A stretch of 43,996 bases of DNA, taken from positions 1 through 43,996 of the forward strand of contig JARRJY010000053.1 in assembly GCA_037388705.1 (NCBI GenBank). Direction: 5' to 3'. The notes beneath the pieces are model-generated. The model was given only the letters and a program-made list of their open reading frames with translations. It did not search any database and was not told the DNA's origin. Source of the DNA: JARRJY01 sp037388705. GTDB lineage: Bacteria; Pseudomonadota; Gammaproteobacteria; UBA6429; Thiohalophilaceae. Every line of letters starts with the position of its first letter. The first letter of the stretch is position 1. Both the position numbers and the translations under genes were made by a program. This document shows positions 24,868 to 33,080 of the stretch, in pieces.

Positions 24868-25238
24868 TTCAACGCTAGCGGTAGCGGGTTTTTGCTAAGT
24901 GCCACTGAAATCATATAAAGAAAAACCAGGATCGCACCAACCCAACAATATAACCCAGCTCTTGTTCCCTTATGCCATTTCATCGCCAGCATTCCCAGGA
25001 CAATATAAATAACCAGGCATATTAACTTAACTGTCAGCCAGCTATGTGCAAAAGGATATTGCTGAATCCGAACAGCCAGAGTAATGCCCGTAACCAGTAA
25101 AAACGTATCATTTACATGCGGGATAATTTTTAACCAGCGTGAAGTCAGCTGTTTCCCGAATATATAAAACCAGGAACCCCGGCCAACAAACAGCGCCAGG
25201 CTAATAACAACAGTAGCAACATGAAGTGTTTTAAGCAT
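24864..25238 (-). CDS. SirB2-family membrane protein
   Basis: A 124-residue protein with four hydrophobic helices (about 1-20, 38-58, 68-90 and 98-118), including GRGSWFYI, PHVNDTFLLVTGI and WLTVKLICLVIYIVLGM, as in the SirB2 family (PF04247). SirB2 was named in Salmonella for an effect on invasion gene expression; its actual activity is unclear. It starts in a one-base TAATG overlap with the stop of the peptide deformylase gene, so it is translated with it. Its 3' end overlaps the 3' end of mfd on the other strand. Confidence 0.82.
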   Translation of the reverse strand: MLKTLHVATVVISLALFVGRGSWFYIFGKQLTSRWLKIIPHVNDTFLLVTGITLAVRIQQYPFAHSWLTVKLICLVIYIVLGMLAMKWHKGTRAGLYCWVGAILVFLYMISVALSKNPLPLALN

Positions 25239-25774
25239 TATTCATCCGGCGTGGCGCTTGCTTCAGCAAACAGTTCATTTTCAAAACCAAAATAGCGTAA
25301 GTCCTCAATCCGTTGAGGATATAAAATGCCATCAAGGTGATCGACTTCATGCTGTACAACACGGGCATGAAAATCTGTAGCCTCACGTTCAATTGGATTA
25401 CCTGACTGATCACAGCCTGAGTAACGAATTTTTGTGAATCGGGGAACCAGGCCACGCATGCCAGGTACACTGAGACATCCTTCCCAGCCTGATTCCTTAT
25501 CCCCGGATATTATTTCGATTGATGGATTTATGAGCACTGTCCTGGGTACAGGTTCAACTTGTGGATAGCGTGGGTTGGCGTCAACACCGAAAATCACCAC
25601 ACGCTTGCACACGCCAATCTGAGGGGCTGCCAGCCCTGCACCATCGAGTGCCTGCATTGTGTCGTACATATCCTCGATGAGCGCATCAAGTTCTGGCGTG
25701 TTAAAATCTTTAACTGGTTCAGCCACTTGCAATAGCAAGGGGTGGCCCATTTTTAGCGTTTCTTTGACCGACAT
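25238..25774 (-). CDS. def: Peptide deformylase
   Basis: Peptide deformylase removes the N-formyl group from nascent proteins with a metal-bound water. The 178-residue protein has all three motifs: GAGLAAPQIG (residues 45-54), EGCLSVP with metal ligand Cys100, and QHEVDHLDG with His142, Glu143 and His146. In contrast to the usual def-fmt operon, fmt is not adjacent; instead a SirB2 gene follows with a one-base overlap. This suggests either a relocated def or a second paralogue. The sequence ends soon after the third helix (FAEASATPDE). The start ATG at 25774 gives the family N-terminus MSVKETLKMGHPLL. Confidence 0.95.
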   Translation of the reverse strand: MSVKETLKMGHPLLLQVAEPVKDFNTPELDALIEDMYDTMQALDGAGLAAPQIGVCKRVVIFGVDANPRYPQVEPVPRTVLINPSIEIISGDKESGWEGCLSVPGMRGLVPRFTKIRYSGCDQSGNPIEREATDFHARVVQHEVDHLDGILYPQRIEDLRYFGFENELFAEASATPDE

Positions 25775-25836
25775 AACATATACAATCCGATTATTTAGGG
25801 CATAATAGCGTTTTGAGAAATTCTGGTTTAGCGATA

Positions 25837-26604
25837 ATGTTACGACAACTTTGCATATTTTTCTTTATATCCCTGGTTTCATTTTCTGTATCTGCTGAAG
25901 ATGATATCCGCTATTATGATGTTGAATTCATTCTTTTTGAAAACACCAATGCACAATACCGCCAATCAGAAGACTGGCAGACACGTCGTCGCCCGATAGA
26001 AACCGAGCAGGAAGAACCCGTACATGAGCTGGGACAACCCTACGCAATGGATCCCAAGTCCTCTTATGATCGAGACGCGATGTTTACGTTGCTTCCAAAG
26101 TCACAGCAACGACTCACCGAGGAAGCCAAACTCATAGAAAAATCACCAAATCGTCGAATACTTGTGCATCTTGCCTGGCGCCAGCCTGGCCTGCCTAAAG
26201 AAAAGGCTGTGTGGGTTCATTTCAAGAAAATACTGGGTAACACAGGCGCCAAGGAACGGAATAAACACATGACAGCCACAGGCTTGTCAGGTGAACATGA
26301 ATTTTCCCCTTATGTTGATGGCAAGGTAAAAGTCATGCTGGCGCGTTACCTTCATGTTGATACTGATATTCTCTATTTTGCCCATCCCTCGACCGATGCG
26401 GTTACGGAGACGACTGGTGAAATTGAAACACTGGATGAGCAGGTGTATGGCGACGTTCAGCCTGTAACCAAGGAACCTAACGTCTTTCTGATGAACCAAT
26501 TACGTCGTCGCATTCGCAGTAAAGAACTTCATTACCTGGATCACCCGGTCATGGGGATGCTGTTATTGATTACACCCTATGAAAAACCAGAACAGGCAAA
26601 TTAG
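25837..26604 (+). CDS. CsiV-family periplasmic protein
   Basis: A 255-residue secreted protein: signal peptide MLRQLCIFFFISLVSFSVSAED, then DIRYYDVEFILFENTNAQ, a motif typical of the CsiV family (PF10972), and C-terminal RRRIRSKELHYLDHPVMGMLLLITPYE. The family has a described member in Moraxella/Neisseria-type literature as a peptidoglycan-associated protein, but I cannot confirm that for this one. Position next to mfd and methylthioinosine phosphorylase genes is as in Pseudomonas, though here sirB2 and def intervene. The open frame goes back to a TTG at 25813; the ATG at 25837 gives the proper signal peptide and is preferred. Confidence 0.85.
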   Translation: MLRQLCIFFFISLVSFSVSAEDDIRYYDVEFILFENTNAQYRQSEDWQTRRRPIETEQEEPVHELGQPYAMDPKSSYDRDAMFTLLPKSQQRLTEEAKLIEKSPNRRILVHLAWRQPGLPKEKAVWVHFKKILGNTGAKERNKHMTATGLSGEHEFSPYVDGKVKVMLARYLHVDTDILYFAHPSTDAVTETTGEIETLDEQVYGDVQPVTKEPNVFLMNQLRRRIRSKELHYLDHPVMGMLLLITPYEKPEQAN

Positions 26605-26644
26605 GTATCGACAATCCCGGTAGTTTTACAACCATGAAGGGGAA

Positions 26645-27388
26645 TCAATCCATCATCGATACAGTTTGTCGTATCAGTTTTTTGACATTTTCCATTCCGG
26701 TCGACAAGTGACGTTCAATTTCGCTCATCGTGATTTCACCTTCTCCCCTTCCAGCCGCCATGTTAGCAACAACCGCGATACACGCATAACATAATTCAAG
26801 TTCACGTGCCAAAGCAGTCTCAGGCATGCCTGTCATGCCAACTATGTGGCAGGCGTCATTTTCGAGCCTGTTTATCTCGGCAGCACTCTCAAGCCTGGGA
26901 CCTTGCATGGCTGCATAGGTTGCTTCATCGAAGACCGGAAGATCGATATACTTTGCTGCGCCAATAAGTTTGTTTCTCATTTCCTTGCAGTATGGCTCAG
27001 TAAAATCAATATGTACGACCTGTGATAACCCTTCTTCAAAAAATGTATTGGTTCGAGACCATGTGTAATCAATAATTTGATCTGGTATTACAAGGCTTGC
27101 GGGGTGCATATCAGCCTGTATGGCGCCTACCGCATTTATGGCGATGACATTTCTAGCACCCGCTTCTTTAAGTGCCCAGATATTTGCCCGGTAATTAACT
27201 TTATGTGGCGGTATAGTATGAGCAGAACCATGCCTGGGCAGGAACATTACTTCATGACCATAAAGTTCGCCATGTACCAATGGGCCTGATGGTTCACCAT
27301 AAGGTGTCGTGATCATCTCTCTACGGGTTATCTCTAGATCACTAATTGAGGTTAACCCGGTGCCACCGATAATTGCCAGTTCCGCCAT
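26645..27388 (-). CDS. S-methyl-5'-thioinosine phosphorylase (MTAP/PNP family)
   Basis: The 247-residue enzyme belongs to the methylthioadenosine/purine nucleoside phosphorylase family: AIIGGTGL at the N-terminus, PRHGSAHTIPPHKVNYRANIWAL for phosphate and ribose contacts, NAVGAI, and GPRLES / MTGMPETALARELEL. The closest protein I can recall is Pseudomonas aeruginosa PA3004, a methylthioinosine phosphorylase encoded near mfd, csiV and nagZ. The base-contact segment here reads VANMAAG with Asn at about residue 209, where adenine-specific MTAPs carry Asp residues; Asn fits a 6-oxopurine substrate. The expected products are hypoxanthine and methylthioribose-1-phosphate. The hypoxanthine phosphoribosyltransferase gene lies 4 bases upstream, consistent with this. 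Confidence 0.85.
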   Translation of the reverse strand: MAELAIIGGTGLTSISDLEITRREMITTPYGEPSGPLVHGELYGHEVMFLPRHGSAHTIPPHKVNYRANIWALKEAGARNVIAINAVGAIQADMHPASLVIPDQIIDYTWSRTNTFFEEGLSQVVHIDFTEPYCKEMRNKLIGAAKYIDLPVFDEATYAAMQGPRLESAAEINRLENDACHIVGMTGMPETALARELELCYACIAVVANMAAGRGEGEITMSEIERHLSTGMENVKKLIRQTVSMMD

Positions 27389-27392
27389 AATT

Positions 27393-27944
27393 TTATAAAC
27401 CTTTCACAGCATAAATACCATCTGCATTACGCAAATAGCCTTTATAGTCCATGCCGTATCCAAATATATAACGATCTTCTATCTCCAGCCCTACATAGTC
27501 AGCTTGTAATGCTCCTTTTTTACGATCATGTTTCTTATCTATCAATACGGCACAAGCGACTTCACTGGCTCCTTCGTTTTTACAATATTCGACTATCTTA
27601 TCAAGCGTAATTCCCTCATCAATAATATCATCAAGGATAATAACTGCCCTGCCATCAAGGTCGACTGTTGGTTTTGCTAACCAACTTATTTCACCACCCT
27701 TGGTATCATTTGCATAACGCGTGGCATGTATATAGTTAATTTCCAGTGGGAATGATAATCTTGTCATTAAATGCCCGGTGACTATGACTGCACCGGCCAT
27801 AACAGGAAGCACGACGGGTAATTTATCGGCAAAATCACGTTCAATATCACTTGCCATGTTGTCCAGTGCGGACTGCACCTCTTCATTTGAATAGAGGCGT
27901 TCTGCTTCATGGTATATTTTTCGAACTTCATCAGGCGTCAGCAT
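27393..27944 (-). CDS. hpt: Hypoxanthine-guanine phosphoribosyltransferase
   Basis: The 183-residue enzyme converts hypoxanthine or guanine plus PRPP to IMP or GMP. The PRPP motif AVIILDDIIDEGITL (about 105-119) is clear, as are the flexible-loop region (SFPLEINYIHATRYANDTKGGEISWLAKP) and the purine-binding KHDRKKGALQADYVGLEI...FGYGMDY. Length and the LRNADGIYAV ending match the 6-oxopurine PRTase subgroup. Its start overlaps the MscS gene by 14 bases and its stop precedes the methylthioinosine phosphorylase gene by 4 bases, so the hypoxanthine released there can be reused as IMP by the product of the adjoining gene. Confidence 0.92.
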   Translation of the reverse strand: MLTPDEVRKIYHEAERLYSNEEVQSALDNMASDIERDFADKLPVVLPVMAGAVIVTGHLMTRLSFPLEINYIHATRYANDTKGGEISWLAKPTVDLDGRAVIILDDIIDEGITLDKIVEYCKNEGASEVACAVLIDKKHDRKKGALQADYVGLEIEDRYIFGYGMDYKGYLRNADGIYAVKGL

Positions 27945-29010
27945 GTTGCACCTCTATTCTTTCAGGAATATGAATTGTGGATGTAGGAAATGCCATTTCA
28001 GCATTATGTGCCGTCACTATTTGACTGATTTTGAATAACACATCCTGTTTTATTTCGTGAAATCTTATCCAGTTTGTGGTCTTCGTAAACGTATAGATAA
28101 AGAAATCCAGTGACGATGCCGCATAGCTGTTAAAATTCACAATCATTGTTTGTTTCTGATCAATTTCAGGATGTTCCTTCAACATTGATTTTACGTCTTT
28201 AACAATGCCTGGCAGTTTTTCTACATCATCGTAACGCACACCAATGGTTTCATATATACGACGGTTAGTCATGCGTGAAGGGTTTTCAACCGCTATGCTG
28301 GCAAATACTGAATTTGGTACATACAAAGGACGTTTGTCAAAAGTCCTGATAATAGTCAAACGCCACCCGATTTTCTCAACAGTACCTTCTATGTTTTTAT
28401 CCGGGGAGCGTATCCAGTCGCCAATGGAAAATGGCCTGTCGAGATAAATCATCATCCCACCAAAGAAATTAGCCAGTAAATCTTTTGCGGCAAAGCCAAC
28501 GGCTATGCCACCAATACCACCGAAGGCAAGAATAGCTGAAATATTAACACCCAGCGTTTCCAGTAAAACGAGTGTTGCAGTTATTGCAACAGAAACTCTT
28601 AACAACTGGGTTATCGCGTTGGCCGTAGTCGGGTCGACCGCTTTTCCTTTAATTTCATTTTGTTGAAGGATATTTTCTTCAACAAAGTGGATAAATCGTG
28701 TTAGTGCCCACGTAATCACGAGAATGATACTGACTTCTCTCTGTAGGCTTGCCCATTCAAAACCAGCAATATCTGACGCCCAGGAGATACCTAACAACCA
28801 TATAAGTAATGAAAGCGGTTTTCTTAATGCATGAATGAATGCATCATCCCAGGGGCTATCTGTTTTTTCCAGTTTTAGTTGTAAATGCCTGAGAACTATC
28901 TTTTGGATAAAATCAAACAGTAGTGCTGCAAAAATGATTCCGAATATCTGTAATATCCAGATGTCGTTTTTATCAATACTGTATATCAGTTCCTTTATCG
29001 ACTCCAGCAT
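27931..29010 (-). CDS. Small-conductance mechanosensitive channel (MscS family)
   Basis: A 359-residue membrane protein with about four to five N-terminal hydrophobic segments and the MscS pore and beta domain: FGGIGGIAVGFAAKDLLANFFGGMMIYLDRPFSIGDWI (about 165-205), followed by a cytoplasmic vestibule with GTVEKIGWRLTIIRTFDKRPLYVPNSVF. MscS channels open on membrane tension and let solutes escape during osmotic downshock. The N-terminal region is longer than in E. coli MscS (286 residues), as in the YbdG/YnaI-like types. It is located within the nagZ-hpt operon; the link with cell-wall recycling could be coincidence or reflect envelope stress. Confidence 0.9.
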   Translation of the reverse strand: MLESIKELIYSIDKNDIWILQIFGIIFAALLFDFIQKIVLRHLQLKLEKTDSPWDDAFIHALRKPLSLLIWLLGISWASDIAGFEWASLQREVSIILVITWALTRFIHFVEENILQQNEIKGKAVDPTTANAITQLLRVSVAITATLVLLETLGVNISAILAFGGIGGIAVGFAAKDLLANFFGGMMIYLDRPFSIGDWIRSPDKNIEGTVEKIGWRLTIIRTFDKRPLYVPNSVFASIAVENPSRMTNRRIYETIGVRYDDVEKLPGIVKDVKSMLKEHPEIDQKQTMIVNFNSYAASSLDFFIYTFTKTTNWIRFHEIKQDVLFKISQIVTAHNAEMAFPTSTIHIPERIEVQHADA

Positions 29011-29026
29011 ACTTCACCTTGTTATT

Positions 29027-30076
29027 CTATATTTCGAGCTGTAGAGTAGGATCATCCTGGTATTGTCGTAATAACTGGCAGGACTGTTTCCATTCATAAT
29101 TTGCATGCAGGTCTTTCATGCTCATTTTGTTCAAACCATGCATTCTTGCCAACCGCAAGTGTGAAACCGGGTCATTGTTATCTGGTAAATTATCCAGAAT
29201 TTCAATAGCCCCTTTCCGATTATTGCAAATCAGTACCATATCACAACCAGCACCGAGTGCGGCAACAGCCCTGTCAGTGTAACTATCACCTGCCACGCTA
29301 GCGCCCTGCATATCCAGATCGTCACTGAATATAACACCCTGAAAACCAAGTCGTTTTCGTAATATCTCTTGTAGCCATATACTGGAGAATCCTGCTGGCT
29401 GTTTGTCAACTTTTGGATAGATAACGTGAGCTGGCATAATGGCAGCAAGACCATGATGAATCATACGTTTGAAAGGAATAATATCCCTGGCATAAATTTC
29501 ATTATAATCACGCTCATCTACAGGAATATCCACATGCGAATCAGCCTCGACATGGCCATGTCCAGGGAAATGCTTACCTGTAGCAGCCATGCCGGCATGA
29601 TTCATCCCTTTCATATAGGCATGGGCCAGTTCAACAATTACTTTTTCATCCGTGTGAAAGGCTCGATCACCAATGACTTTGCTGACGCCCGCATCAACGT
29701 CAAGTACTGGCGCAAAACTAAAATCAATTTCTACTGCGCGAAGTTCTGCTGCCATTAACCAGCCTGCCTTTTCGGCCAGCATTATGCCTTTACGTGGATC
29801 TTTGTCATATACTTCGCCAAAGTGCCTGGCGGCAGGAATGCTGCTAAAGCCATCACGAAAACGCTGTACTCTGCCGCCTTCATGATCAACACCAATTAAC
29901 AGTCGTGGCTCACGTACTGCATGGATTGCTTTTACGAGTTTATGAATTTGTTCAACTGAAGAAAAATTTCGCGTGAATAATATAATACCCCCCACCAGTG
30001 GATTCTGCAGGAGCTCTTTTTCTTCTTCAGTTAACTCAATCCCTTCCAGATCGAGCATTATTGGACCTAGTGACAT
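29027..30076 (-). CDS. nagZ: Beta-N-acetylhexosaminidase NagZ
   Basis: NagZ, a cytoplasmic glycoside hydrolase family 3 enzyme, removes N-acetylglucosamine from imported anhydro-muropeptides during cell-wall recycling. The 349-residue protein has VGVDHEGGRVQRFR, the KHFPGHGHVEADSHVD motif with the catalytic His-Asp dyad loop, and FSDDLDMQGA with the nucleophile Asp. There is no signal peptide. The start ATG at 30076 gives MSLGPIMLDLEGIELT, the normal NagZ N-terminus. It lies 8 bases after a YkuD-domain gene that lacks a signal peptide, which suggests two consecutive steps of the same recycling pathway encoded side by side. In Pseudomonas the gene is near mfd and the methylthioinosine phosphorylase gene too. 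Confidence 0.95.
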   Translation of the reverse strand: MSLGPIMLDLEGIELTEEEKELLQNPLVGGIILFTRNFSSVEQIHKLVKAIHAVREPRLLIGVDHEGGRVQRFRDGFSSIPAARHFGEVYDKDPRKGIMLAEKAGWLMAAELRAVEIDFSFAPVLDVDAGVSKVIGDRAFHTDEKVIVELAHAYMKGMNHAGMAATGKHFPGHGHVEADSHVDIPVDERDYNEIYARDIIPFKRMIHHGLAAIMPAHVIYPKVDKQPAGFSSIWLQEILRKRLGFQGVIFSDDLDMQGASVAGDSYTDRAVAALGAGCDMVLICNNRKGAIEILDNLPDNNDPVSHLRLARMHGLNKMSMKDLHANYEWKQSCQLLRQYQDDPTLQLEI

Positions 30077-30084
30077 ATCTGGTT

Positions 30085-30573
30085 TTATTCCAATATATTT
30101 ACATGCGTGCCTGGTGCAACCATTTCAAATAAATCAACTACATCATCATTATGCATTTTGATACAGCCATGAGAATCTGGTTTACCCATTTCATCTTCAT
30201 CTGGACATCCATGAATATAAATATAACGACGCATTGTGTCCACATCGCCAAGACGATTAATACCGGGCTCGCAACCACTTAACCACATGATTCGCGTTAA
30301 TATCCAGTCACGTTCAGGAAATTGTTTTCTTAATTCAGGCGTGTATCGTTCACCGGTATCACGACGCCCAACAAAGACCGTGTTGATATCTGCATTTTCA
30401 CCAATCTTGGCACGAATAATATGTTTGCCGCGTGGAGTACATTCACTATTCATCATCTCACCAGGGCCGTTTGTTGCCGTGGATACCTGGTACGTTCTTA
30501 TCTGCTTACCATCCAGCAAGACAGTAAGAGATTGCTGGTCGATACTGATATTGATTTGAACATTTTTAGTCAT
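30085..30573 (-). CDS. YkuD-domain protein without signal peptide, probable cytosolic L,D-carboxypeptidase (ElsL-like)
   Basis: A 162-residue protein that is essentially one YkuD domain. The catalytic motif is HGCPDEDE...SHGCIKM, with His121 and the nucleophile Cys137. The N-terminus MTKNVQINISIDQQSLTVLL is polar: no signal peptide, no anchor. Classic L,D-transpeptidases work in the periplasm, so this one must act in the cytoplasm. Acinetobacter ElsL and related proteins are known to be cytosolic YkuD enzymes that act as L,D-carboxypeptidases in muropeptide recycling, and FVGRRDTGERYTPELRKQFPERDWILTRIMWLSG looks like that group from memory. The adjacent nagZ supports the same pathway. It overlaps the CYTH gene by 4 bases (ATGA). 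Confidence 0.85.
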   Translation of the reverse strand: MTKNVQINISIDQQSLTVLLDGKQIRTYQVSTATNGPGEMMNSECTPRGKHIIRAKIGENADINTVFVGRRDTGERYTPELRKQFPERDWILTRIMWLSGCEPGINRLGDVDTMRRYIYIHGCPDEDEMGKPDSHGCIKMHNDDVVDLFEMVAPGTHVNILE

Positions 30574-30977
30574 GACCAGTCCTTGTACGGGTGTTTTACC
30601 AGGCAGACGTTATAATAACGCGTATCGTCAGATACCTCGTCCCCAATCCATGGAGGAATTTCAAAAGTTTCGTCTTCTGACTTTAACTCGATCTCTGCAA
30701 CTATCAATCCCTCATTGTCACCATAAAATTCGTCAATTTCCCAGGTATGATCCTTTTGCGCATCACTGACCGGAATCTGGTATTGATATTCCTGACGCGT
30801 TATTCCAAGTGTTGCACTTTTTATGTTAATAAATGCCTTATCTCCCTCAATGCGTATTCTTACTGATGATTTTTCAGTACCAACCAGGTAGCCCTGGCGA
30901 AATGGAACCGGTTTACCTGCCTGTTCACGCCAGCCATCTGTTTTTAGTAAATATTTTCGTTCTATTTCAGTGCCCAT
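30570..30977 (-). CDS. CYTH-domain protein (inorganic triphosphatase/adenylate-cyclase-like)
   Basis: A 135-residue protein starting MGTEIERKYLL, the ExExK motif that names the CYTH fold, with RQGYLVG, SVRIRIEGDKAFINIKSA and EIDEFYGDNEGLIVAEIELKSEDE giving the other metal-and-phosphate-binding residues of the tunnel. Most bacterial small CYTH proteins hydrolyse inorganic triphosphate or thiamine triphosphate; none is proved here. At 135 residues it is on the short side (typically about 155). Its stop overlaps the YkuD gene start, and rlmD ends 5 bases upstream. Confidence 0.87.
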   Translation of the reverse strand: MGTEIERKYLLKTDGWREQAGKPVPFRQGYLVGTEKSSVRIRIEGDKAFINIKSATLGITRQEYQYQIPVSDAQKDHTWEIDEFYGDNEGLIVAEIELKSEDETFEIPPWIGDEVSDDTRYYNVCLVKHPYKDWS

Positions 30978-30982
30978 ACCAT

Positions 30983-32305
30983 TTACTTAACAAATAATGC
31001 AATAGATTCTACATGCGAGGTGTGTGGAAACATATCCATAACACCGGCTTTTGCCAGTCGATAACCTGCTTCATTAACGAGATAGTTAGTGTCGCGTGCC
31101 AAGGTGGCCGGATTACACGATATATAAAGTATACGTTCAGCATCGAGTTTCACAATATCTGGCAAAACCTCACTAGCACCACTACGTGGAGGATCAATGA
31201 GTATTTTGTTATAACTGGTTTTTCTCAACCATGGCGCACCAGACACATCTTCCATGAGGTTGGCTACATGATAAGTAATATTCTCCATATTATTCAGTTT
31301 TGCATTTTCCCTGGCCCTTGCGACCAACCCTTTATCGCCTTCCACGCCAACAACCGAAGTCACTTTTTTTGCTAATGTTAAAGTGAAGTTTCCGAGTCCA
31401 CAAAATAGCTCCAGAACACGATCATTTGTATCTAATTGCAAAAGCTCAACGGCCCTAACAACCATTTTTTTATTAATTTCTGCATTCACCTGTGTGAAAT
31501 CACTGGGTCGAAAATAAACATTCAGCCCATTTTCAACGCTATATGATAATTCCGATGATTCTGGGTACAGTAATTCAATACTATCAGGGCCCTTGGGCTG
31601 AAGATAAAGATCGATATTGTTATCTCTGGCATAGGATATAAGCTTTTCGCTGTCACTGTCTTTTAAATCAACCAGGTTCCTGAAGACCAGGCATGTATGC
31701 GTATCATCAATTGCTACCTCAATCTGTGCAATTTTATCAAAGCAAGACAAACCACCAATAAGTTCGGATAGCTCCATCAAATGATGACCAACTGATGGAT
31801 GCAAAATTTCGCATTGTTTAATATCTGCAAGAAATGAACTGTTTTTTTCCCTGAAGCCAACCAGTACACGTTCCTTCTTCCTTACAAAACGAACACCCAG
31901 GCGCGCCTTTTTTCGATAGCCCCAGAGCGGCCCGGTTAAGGGTTCTAATACTTTATCCGGTTGTATATTTGCAAGGTTATGAAAATGATCTAACAGTACG
32001 GATTGTTTGTGCTGAATTTGTGCATGTGCATCCATATGTTGCAGGCTACAGCCTCCACAAATGCCTGCATGCTGACATTTCGGTTCCACACGATCAGCCG
32101 ATGCATTTATAACTTCAACTGTATGACCTTCACTAAACTTGGCGCGAATGTTATCGTAAACAAAATTTACCAGTTCACCTTCCAGGGCACCGGCTATAAA
32201 TGTTATTTTGCCGTCTATATGTGCAACGCCACGGCCTTCTGGACTTAATGATTCTATAGTTGCAGTTACCGGTTCTGACGGTAATTTCTTTTTGCGACGA
32301 GCCAT
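30983..32305 (-). CDS. rlmD: 23S rRNA (uracil-1939-C5) methyltransferase RlmD
   Basis: RlmD methylates U1939 of 23S rRNA using S-adenosylmethionine. The 440-residue protein has an N-terminal TRAM domain (about 10-68), iron-sulphur cluster cysteines Cys77, Cys83 and Cys86 (CQHAGICGGC) with a fourth in IKQCEILHP, and a C-terminal methyltransferase domain with LELFCGLGNFTL, IDPPRSGASEV and the catalytic loop YISCNPATLARD. Length and motif order match E. coli RlmD (433). In E. coli it is next to barA; here a lone BarA-like Hpt gene lies at the head of the same region, beyond cysM. Its gene lies 4 bases after the exonuclease-like gene. Confidence 0.95.
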   Translation of the reverse strand: MARRKKKLPSEPVTATIESLSPEGRGVAHIDGKITFIAGALEGELVNFVYDNIRAKFSEGHTVEVINASADRVEPKCQHAGICGGCSLQHMDAHAQIQHKQSVLLDHFHNLANIQPDKVLEPLTGPLWGYRKKARLGVRFVRKKERVLVGFREKNSSFLADIKQCEILHPSVGHHLMELSELIGGLSCFDKIAQIEVAIDDTHTCLVFRNLVDLKDSDSEKLISYARDNNIDLYLQPKGPDSIELLYPESSELSYSVENGLNVYFRPSDFTQVNAEINKKMVVRAVELLQLDTNDRVLELFCGLGNFTLTLAKKVTSVVGVEGDKGLVARARENAKLNNMENITYHVANLMEDVSGAPWLRKTSYNKILIDPPRSGASEVLPDIVKLDAERILYISCNPATLARDTNYLVNEAGYRLAKAGVMDMFPHTSHVESIALFVK

Positions 32306-32309
32306 ATAT

Positions 32310-33080
32310 TCAACGCTGCCAGGCTTTCAGAAATTCAGTAAAATGGTTTTTATTTTCAGAGGCAAGAATATTCTGGACAATATCACACTCAGCTTCAAAC
32401 TCTTGCTTTGTTAGTTTACCTCTTATAAGTTGATATCGTAGATAAACCAGGTAAGTATTAAGAGCGACAGTTTCACAAGAACTGCGAATCAGAGCAATAT
32501 TTTCCGCCCTGTAATTATCCCAAACGCTTGCAGAACTCATCCCTACCTTGCCTGGAAAACCTAGCAGGCATGCAACTTCATGTAATGGCACCTCTTCGGG
32601 CATTTCGTGGCCTGCCAGTGATTCCATAAGGCCGGTATGAAATGATTGAGAATGACTTACAAAATTGTTCAATGTTAAGTTCTCATTCTTTTCACTATTC
32701 TCCCAGTATTGAGGAGCTTTGATTCCATGTACTAATGAACGAAAATGTAAAACAGGTAAGTCAAATCTTTTACCATTCCATGAAATAATATCAGGAGCAT
32801 GTTTCTCAATTACCTCGAAAAACTCCCTGATCATTTCTTTTTCACTATCTATCTCACCACCTAGTGACCATACAGTCAGATCATCTGAAGTTCTTAATAC
32901 GGCGGATATGGCAACAATTCGTTGCAAGTGTAATCTCAGGTTCTCAGTTCCGGTTTCCTGCCGACGTTTATGAAACATAACATTGGCGACTTCCTTATCT
33001 GTCAAACCGGCCAGATCATAAAGACGACGTCCGCCCTCGATATCAGGTATGGTTTCTATCTCAAATACAAATAAATTCAT
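32310..33080 (-). CDS. PolB-like 3'-5' exonuclease family protein with altered active site
   Basis: A 256-residue protein of the predicted PolB-like exonuclease family (PF10108), recognised by ETIPDIEGGRRLYDL, FHKRRQETG, ISWNGKRFDLPVLHFR, GFPGKVGM and LNTYLVYLR. In the active relatives I recall, motif I is FDIET, and motif III is YCETD (the YxxxD of DEDDy exonucleases). Here motif I reads FEIET (Glu7 in place of Asp), motif III reads SCETV (Ser201 and Val205 in place of Tyr and Asp), and a conserved HxDLMD reads HTGLME (Gly150). Asp107 of motif II is kept. The rest of the protein is well conserved. It is therefore probably catalytically dead or changed. The start at 33080 overlaps the cysM stop by 4 bases; the frame extends upstream to 33125 without family sequence. 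Confidence 0.87.
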   Translation of the reverse strand: MNLFVFEIETIPDIEGGRRLYDLAGLTDKEVANVMFHKRRQETGTENLRLHLQRIVAISAVLRTSDDLTVWSLGGEIDSEKEMIREFFEVIEKHAPDIISWNGKRFDLPVLHFRSLVHGIKAPQYWENSEKNENLTLNNFVSHSQSFHTGLMESLAGHEMPEEVPLHEVACLLGFPGKVGMSSASVWDNYRAENIALIRSSCETVALNTYLVYLRYQLIRGKLTKQEFEAECDIVQNILASENKNHFTEFLKAWQR

